NCBI GenBank assembly: GCA_023853785.1
Contig: JAJIRX010000555.1
Coordinates: forward strand, 372,001 to 436,000
Length of the DNA stretch: 64,000 nt
Source of the DNA: Psilocybe azurescens
Lineage: Eukaryota > Basidiomycota > Agaricomycetes > Agaricales > Agrocybaceae
Reading direction: 5' to 3'
Below the pieces are notes generated by a model, which saw nothing but the letters and a program-made list of their open reading frames with translations, made no database searches and had not been told where the DNA came from. A program made the position numbers and the translations under genes. Positions 58,074 to 64,000 of the stretch are shown here, one piece after another (position 1 is the first letter of the stretch; every line of letters begins with the position of its first letter).

Positions 58074-59568
58074 TTAGAATTGGATCAAATCATGTTGTTC
58101 GGGTTCCTTCGTGGTTTGTGAAGGAAGTGAAGGGGTATCCTGCGGACCATTCGGCGGTGAGGGCACGTTCTCCACAATTCCTCTACTCGACATAACAGCA
58201 TCTCGAATGATGCCTGCAGCATCGAGCCCAAGCTTGTAATAACCATCGTTGGTATTCCCTGCAAACATGCCAACATGGCCTTGAATCTCGTCTGACGCAG
58301 TGCCATTACTTGCCGGCAGAAAGTGCGCCTTCGCGCGACTCCCGTATTTTGGCAAAACTACGAAAGTTCGCGACGTAAGGAACTCTGGAGGGTTTGGTGG
58401 AAGAATGGTGTACAATCTAGATATGTTGGTAAACATTTAAATTTCCCAGGACTTACAAAGAAGTGAACTGGAATCCACCCACGTTCTAAAGACCACACCA
58501 TAAATCTTCTCTATGTCCACTAAGGCCTCTATCCTTTGTTCTAATGATTCCACATCCCACAAATTTCCAACAAATTTGAGGTGATCGCTTGCCCAAGAAA
58601 ATCCCAAGTTCAAATCGTCTTTCTTGTAATAAGCAGCTCCTGCGGCAGCTCCTGCCAATACAGCGCCTCCTATAGCAGCGGCACCACCCCAGCCAGACCA
58701 TGCCGATTGAGGAGGAGGGGTTGCAGATCGCCTGCTTTGTTCTGGTTGCGAAGGCTTTTTAGATCCGAACATAGCAAGAGATCCCAGCAAAGCACTTCCG
58801 ACTGTTGTTGCTGTATTTGCATATTGGGCAGCCTTAGTGACGCTGTTCTTCACTACGAAGGGGTGGAGGCCATAGTACTTCAAACAGTAAGCATAGCTGA
58901 CACGGTGCCATGGTACAGGGGTTGCTCACCGGGGTGTCAAAAGCGATACAGGCGACTATCTTTGGCCAAAGAGGTGCATCTTTATCGGGACGTGTGTGAA
59001 CAAATTCGCGAAGAGTATCGGCAGCAAGAAGACCACCCATGCTGGTGGGCAGTCAGCACCTTATGGCATAGCTCGGAGAGCATGACATACCTATGCCCAC
59101 ATAGCACAATCTTGGCCTTGCCTGCACCTAGTCCAGATGCTACTTCTCTTTCAACGACCAAGGTCGTGAGCCAGTCTGCAAAGCGGACAACGGCTTTGTC
59201 CTTCAGAAATATGTTTAACCTGTAAGGACATGGTATTGGCCAATAACTTATAGACTAACCAGATCACCCTTTGTCTGTTGAAGATACGAGGTTAATTAGC
59301 TTTCGGTTTTCGAATGTCAACGACTACATACCTCGTAGGCAGGAAAGATGATGGACTCCGTCTTTACTTGCGGAATAATCTCTGTGAGAAGGTGCTCAAG
59401 TCGGTTCGGAAAGTCTGCAAAGGTCTCATCGGTTCCTTTGAACCCATGGATGAAGATGAGAAGCAGGAGTTCTGGTTCATACTTCGTCAACGCTAGACCT
59501 TCATTGGAGTTGATGGAAGTTGATGATGTAGCAGAACTTGATGCCATGTCTATCCAATCGTACTCCAA
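58074..59568 (-). CDS. DUF676-type putative serine esterase/lipase
   Basis: Starts MEYDWIDMASSSATSSTSIN (a second Met, MASSSATSS, is at 59547). The oxyanion-side motif is LLLIFIHGFKGTDETFADFP; the nucleophile elbow follows as KIVLCGHSMGGLLAADTLRE, then KIVACIAFDTP and YYGLHPFVVKNSVTKAAQYA. A Gly/Ala-rich hydrophobic stretch (GGAAAIGGAVLAGAAAGAAY) may insert in a membrane. The C-terminal part runs RLYTILPPNPPEFLTSRTFV, HFLPASNGTASDEIQGHVGM and NTNDGYYKLGLDAAGIIRDA, ending EPEQHDLIQF. Resembles fungal DUF676 hydrolases. One base seems missing near 58475-58476, since RTWV needs GFQFTSLLYTILPP. Substrate unknown. Confidence 0.85.
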
Positions 59569-59946
59569 AAAGCGATGTAAGATTGCAGTAATAGAGACAG
59601 AATCGATTCAGGAAAATGAAATGAAATAGACTGAAAGAGATTTCTTCATGGTATACGCTCAAGTCCAACGGTGATGGAAATGTTGTGACCCATAATGCTC
59701 ATTGGGACGTGATCACGGGGATCGGCATTCCAATCAGTGCTTTGAGTTTCTTTCTCGGTAGTCCCCGGTAACAACTAGATGTGGACAAACAATTTATTTA
59801 ACGTGGACAAATCGTATGTAATGTAGTATGAAAGGCGTAAGTTATGTACATGAAAAGCCTCAACTAAGAAGCAGAAATTAATATACGGGTTCAAGTAGCA
59901 GAGCGCTGCGACAGTCACAAGAATAACAACTAGCGACCTCCATCAC
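59569..59946. other. Intergenic between DUF676 and C2H2 genes
   Basis: 378 bases with the DUF676 promoter and the 3' end of the C2H2 gene. Nothing else recognised. Confidence 0.45.
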
Positions 59947-61574
59947 CTAAAACTGAGACATACTTTGGCTCTCATAAGGCGCCTGAGTCTGCAACGGAGG
60001 ATAGGAATAATCATCGAGAGATTGCGATGAGTCCATGTAAGACTGGGAGTCATGGTTGACTATGATGTCACCGTAGATACCGTCCAACAGTGCATCGTCA
60101 TGAACCGAATCTCGTTCACGAGGTAGCAACTCTTCAGCCGTACGGCCTTGCGACAGAGCTGGTGGTGAGATTTGCAAGGTGCCTGATCTAAATTTCTTCG
60201 ACTTGGATGGATCGCGATATTGGCTTCTTTGAGAATGAATAATGACTTGGGCGGATTTTTTTAGAAGATGAGGTCTGATTTTCGTCTGCGCCCGTTTGGT
60301 CGCCTTTTGGCTGATGCTACATTGCAGCTTATGAGGAGGTTGGTACCAGTTCTGTCTCTGAGGCGTGCTGGTTGCATATTTTGGGGATCGGAGGGGCCCC
60401 GGGGGACTAAAATGCAATGGAGCAGACAGTTTGGGTTCCATTTGGCTGGATGTCGATGCCTTTGGTGCGTGAAAATGGAAGGGGAAAGACTCCACCACTT
60501 GGGTTTGGAATTGGGAGGGAGCTTGCGACAAAAGATCATAATTGCCTCCTTCAAATTGTGATTCTTGTGTATAACTGGGTTGAGTCGCTTCATGACTCTG
60601 GGAGGCCTCCGGCTGAGAGATATCCCAAGGCAGTTCTGTTTGATACGCAGCGTCTTGGGAGCTCGACAATCCATCCACTGAGCCCTCATGGTCTGAAGAC
60701 TCGAGACTCGAGACATCCTCATTATCTATATCCCTACCACCTTCGGATTCGTCTTCGGATTCGAGGCTCTGCGTTAAATGCTGTTCAACTGAGACGCGAG
60801 AACCGGTAGATGAGTTGGCCGATTGCGATAACGGATGCTGTCGATATAATTTGCTGTATTTGGCGGCTGTATTTTCAGGTGCATCAGCGGCCAACTTGCG
60901 CTTGCCGGATTTCTCGACAAGGGAGATGAATGAAGGTGAGTTGGGAATATCGGGGGCAGAGAACGAGGTTGAAGACCCAGCGGGGGAGCTGAGAGATGCA
61001 AAACTTCGTGCGTTTTCGTCCTGCTCCCATGAATGATGAATAATTGGAGTTGTTGATATATGAGCGTCCATTACCACAGCAGATCGCGTAGTTCCAGGCA
61101 AAGGTCGGTCGTTCTGAAGAGGAGACGTGTTTGCCCGACTGGAAGCTGGCGGAGATGGCAACGAGGAGTAAGGTTCTACCAAGGATGGGGACGGCAGGCC
61201 TAGGTCGCCGAATACTATCAACTCTTTGAGGAATTGTTATAAGAAGAACACACATACCATGCCGGATTTCTTCCGCCGACTTCTGGGACGGTTCTGTTGC
61301 ACTGTTGGAACTCTGACCGTGCAAGACGTAGGACAGTCTAAGGCTTTCGCCTGTGCCATCCTCTGCTCTTCGTATTAGTGGAATATCGCGCCGCCTCACC
61401 GGAATGGCGCGACGGGCATGCCTCGAGAATGACATGTTGTGTAAGTTCTTCATTATTGGAGTACATGGATCGACACCATGCCCATTTGCAGCCATATATA
61501 TGAAATGAATCTTGCGAGGGTGGTTTTAACGGTTCACCAGAAGCCTGAGATCGCGAAGGTTGATATGTTGACAT
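59947..61574 (-). CDS. C2H2-type zinc-finger protein with long disordered tail
   Basis: Start MSTYQPSRSQASGEPLKPPS at 61574; an upstream in-frame ATG is at 61646. One zinc finger is visible: HIYGCKWAWCRSMYSNNEEL, TQHVILE, then HARRAIPVRRRDIPLIRRAE, giving C-x4-C-x12-H-x4-H, provided one G is removed at CC 61421-61422 (an extra base). The gene then splices into a long Ser/Gln/Pro-rich region with a basic patch (EKSGKRKLAADAPENT), acidic segments (SLESEDESEGGRDIDNEDVS) and a basic cluster (KATKRAQTKIRPHLLKKSAQ). It ends TQAPYESQSMSQF. The layout fits a nuclear regulator; targets unknown. Confidence 0.72.
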
Positions 61575-61836
61575 TAGAAATGTCTGAGAGCAGCAACGTG
61601 AGAGGTTACAAGAATTTTGGATAGATTGAAAAGTATATGGAAGCAAAAAATTAGTGGTGTATGTAGTTGAAGACTGGAATGAAGAGAAAGTATGCGAGCC
61701 GTAAGCAATGCCAGTGCAAGGTTGGTTTAATGGCAGCGAGTGTCACCGAACTGATTGCCGAATTTGGTCTTGACTTCCTTAAACCCTCTCCACCCTACTT
61801 TTTTGTCTGTCAGTGTCATCCACCCCAGATCTTATA

Positions 61837-62805
61837 ATGAAGTCAGTCTTAATCATCAGTTAAACCAATATACTTAACCAGATCTCAGTAATTCAAAGGC
61901 AGCTTCTCTTGCTGCACGTCTCGTCGAAAACAATCACCCAGGTCGATTAAGGGACCGCGATGAGGACGAAGATGACGAAGCCCTATTTGCGGAGCTGCAA
62001 GAAGAGATTGAGAACGACTCCAACGCTTCTGTAAGGGAACGTGGTCTTCAGGTCCTCAAGGCAGAGTAAGGTGCGATTCATTCCCCAGTATCCACCGCAT
62101 GGCTTATGGATTGTAATCCAGAATGGAGCGAATGAAGCACAAAAAAGAGAATCATTATGGTCAATACACTGAGATATCAGATGAGAAGGAGGTAGTGCAA
62201 GTGAGTGCGTGAGTTCTTTCTTTACTGTTACGCTTCTCAGATATACTGATCAGTAATCACTAGACGGGAAGCACGATGCGTTGTTCACTTCTACCATACC
62301 AAGTTCAAACGATGTGAGATAATGGACAAACATCTTGCAGTAGGTATCGATTCTTCACTCCATGTCGACTCTCTTAACCGATATCTTCAGAAATTGGCAC
62401 CAAAGTACACCAACACGCGCTTCTTCCGCGTCTTCGTCGAAAACATCCCTTGGCTTGTCGAAAAGCTCTTTATCAAAGTATTGCCTTGTGTGATTTGCTT
62501 TGTCGACGGTGTAGCAAAGGATCGGTAAGTGATTTCATCTACCACATTCTACCCATCTAATATCTTGCTAGATTGGTCGGATTTGAAGAACTGGGTAATG
62601 ATGATCTATTCAGTACTGCTGTACTTGAGTTACGACTAGCGCAATCGAGTAAGCCATTGCCGTCATTCTATTGTGACTTATAGACTCATTTTTTTTTGCA
62701 GATGTCATTCAGAAATCAAACGGCAATGCCCTGGAACCCCTCTTCAAAGTCTCTTCTTCGCACCGACTGCAACAAAATGACGACGACGAGGTGTTCGACT
62801 TATAG
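61837..62805 (+). CDS. plp1: Phosducin-like protein (Plp1/TXNDC9 type)
   Basis: A first exon of five bases (ATGAA) splices at 61841 to NSKAASLAARLVENNHPGRL, RDRDEDEDDEALFAELQEEI, then MERMKHKKENHYGQYTEISD and EKEVVQVS joined through a GC|GTGAGT donor to AREARCVVHFYHTKFKRCEI, MDKHLA, KLAPKYTNTRFFRVFVENIP, WLVEKLFIKVLPCVICFVDG, RLVGFEELGNDDLFSTAVLE. Ends DDDEVFDL. The thioredoxin-like fold lacks a CxxC (position replaced by HTKFKRC), as in TXNDC9/Plp1, which assists CCT folding of tubulin and actin. About 215 residues, all junctions in phase. Divergent from the C2H2 gene across a 262-base gap. Confidence 0.92.
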
Positions 62806-62857
62806 ACTATTGAAAACTTGGTTGCAAACTTATTTACAAACTTTGATAATAAAAATA

Positions 62858-64000
62858 TCATCCAAATAACCGAAAGCGTATGATTGTCCTCTGACCTGGT
62901 ATAAAACGATGGGATCGGTCGGGAAGAACAGCTATTTCTAGTTCACACTGCATGTTCTTTGCGAACGTGTTAATGGAGGTCTGGCCATCTTTCTGCTTGG
63001 GTTGCAACATGGGGACCGGGTAAAAGCAAGAAAACCGAACAGAAATTCCTTCCCCTTCCAACGTCGACACCAATCTCTTGGGACTACAATGATAGCACAG
63101 AAGTCAGCCGGTGAATGTATGATCGCTATAGATTCTTCTAACCTGAACTTCATTCTGCCCACATACTCAATCTCCTTTTTCAGTCTCAGAACATTGGCGT
63201 CCACCTCTTCTACTCGTTTCGCTACATCAAAATCAAGGGCGACGACCGAAAATTCACCATCGAAGGCAAAAAGGGCATTGGCAGAACGTGGCTGGTTGAA
63301 CAAGAAAAAGATCGAGTGCGCCCGCAGAAAATCAGAAAGACGATTTTTGAACTCAAACAGCATAGCAGAGAAACACTTGAACCGTGGATAAGGTGCAGGT
63401 CCCCGTGGCTGTTGGTTGAGGTCTGTGAGATTGAACAGAATTAAAGCAAGAGCGTTCGAACGCGTACCCTTTCCAGAGGCTTTTGTTGCCACGATGCAAT
63501 AATGTCGGTCCTTCTGGCCGGTTATAATTTGAAGGACCCCGATTTACAAGCCAAAGCCGCCTCGCAATACATTGCCTGCAGTCCTGCGATGAAGAATTTG
63601 CCAACATCATTCCGCAATCAAGACTGCGACATCTGTCGCTTCCATCTACTGGATCTGCTTTGCAGAGAAACTCCTGCATAAATTAATGTCAATCATGAGA
63701 TTGAAACCATGGTAATGTATTTATCAGACTTACGAGATATCGCAACATGAAGTTGGAATCTGCAACTACTGTTTTGCGCCGAGAAGAACTCGATGGTTCT
63801 GAAGTAGATGGGGATGCGTTCCCATCTGTCACTTTCTCTTGCTTCCTTCTCTCTCTAAGGCGGACACGACACAATGAGCACATTTTCCACCGATATTCGC
63901 TAACAGGAGGGATAATAAAGGTGCATGTTCGGATGGCACATAATCGAGCGCCTGGAACCAATCCGATCACTTCCCTATGTTTAGGCGCCTCTTGCGCAAG
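62858..64000 (-). CDS. Uncharacterised Cys-motif protein, 5' end beyond window
   Basis: The gene runs off the right edge (its start lies past 64000); stop at 62858-62860. The visible N-terminal part reads GARLCAIRTCTFIIPPVSEY, RWKMCSLCRVRLRERRKQEK: Cys pairs followed by an Arg-rich segment. After an intron comes FLCKADPVDGSDRCRSLDCG with CRQCIARRLWLVNR, again cysteine-rich. Then KDRHYCIVATKASGKGTRSN, MLFEFKNRLSDFLRAHSIFF, FAFDGEFSVVALDFDVAKRV, a helical EEVDANVLRLKKEIEYVGRM, and a C-terminal module PKRLVSTLEGEGISVRFSCF, LEIAVLPDRSHRFIPGQRTI, IRFRLFG. Family not identified. One extra G in the C4 run 63537-63540 must be removed to keep frame. Confidence 0.65.

Noticed and set aside
52000..59600. 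A biosynthetic or degradative gene cluster (GH79, esterase, DUF676)
   Set aside because: NAA10 lies among them and there is no transporter, regulator or shared pathway; ordinary neighbours.
59348..59629. Plus-strand ORF antisense to the DUF676 gene start
   Set aside because: Overlaps the well-supported HGFKGTDETF exon on the other strand.
1..64000. tRNA genes, CRISPR arrays and prokaryotic features
   Set aside because: No A/B-box tRNA pattern or regularly spaced repeats found by reading; the genome is eukaryotic.

Overview
This window is a gene-dense piece of a fungal nuclear genome, almost certainly a mushroom-type basidiomycete (Agaricomycetes). Genes are packed on both strands. Most are broken by many short GT-AG introns of roughly 45-70 bases, with CTAAC/CTNAN-like branch sites and small exons. 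The gene set is eukaryotic housekeeping (alpha-tubulin, RPL9, LSm3, U1-C, GRR1, VTC1, NAA10). Several proteins have a fungal look: a GH79 glucuronidase with a GPI-type tail, cobalamin-independent methionine synthase, a Ran1/Ksp1-type kinase and xylitol dehydrogenase. I see no rRNA, tRNA, CRISPR array, intact transposon or secondary-metabolite cluster. The species cannot be named from sequence alone.

Layout. 0.2-7.8 kb, minus strand: an amidohydrolase with an N-terminal membrane anchor, a REB1-like Myb factor and a CCD97-domain protein. 8.1-12.9 kb, plus: Dom34/Pelota, a class I CPD photolyase and a small Ser-rich protein. 13.7-18.5 kb, minus: MET6 and a protein kinase. 19.0-22.5 kb, plus: xylitol dehydrogenase and an unknown acidic-tailed protein. 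22.6-27.1 kb: mitochondrial EF-G2 and the STE14 methyltransferase are divergent; RPL9 lies beyond on the minus strand. 27.9-34.2 kb, plus: PCF11, an SWT1-like PIN nuclease and alpha-tubulin. 34.4-42.9 kb, minus: glutaminyl-tRNA synthetase, an unknown protein with a CPGC motif and GRR1. 43.0-48.4 kb: a small unknown protein, LSm3, U1-C, VTC1 and SWC4. 48.6-51.1 kb: a BCS1-type AAA ATPase. 52.2-59.6 kb: GH79, a PAF-acetylhydrolase-like esterase, NAA10 and a DUF676-type hydrolase. 59.9-64 kb: a C2H2 protein, a phosducin-like protein and a truncated cysteine-motif gene.

The genes do not form one pathway. Three act in mRNA biogenesis or surveillance (PCF11, U1-C, LSm3) and SWT1 and Dom34 in RNA quality control, but they are scattered, as is normal for a fungal chromosome arm.

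The strongest unexplained signal is technical. At least twenty genuine-looking coding regions change frame by one base with no credible intron, usually inside or beside a homopolymer, and even in genes that must be functional (RPL9, MET6, U1-C, LSm3, GRR1). The parsimonious reading is leftover single-base indels from a long-read assembly. An annotator taking the sequence literally would truncate or miss these genes; LSm3 leaves no recognisable open reading frame. I found no convincing new molecular system. The best biological leads are the uncharacterised proteins at 37460-39276, 21220-22482 and 62858-64000, a probable GC-AG intron in the PAF-acetylhydrolase gene, and an SWT1 copy with an in-frame stop.
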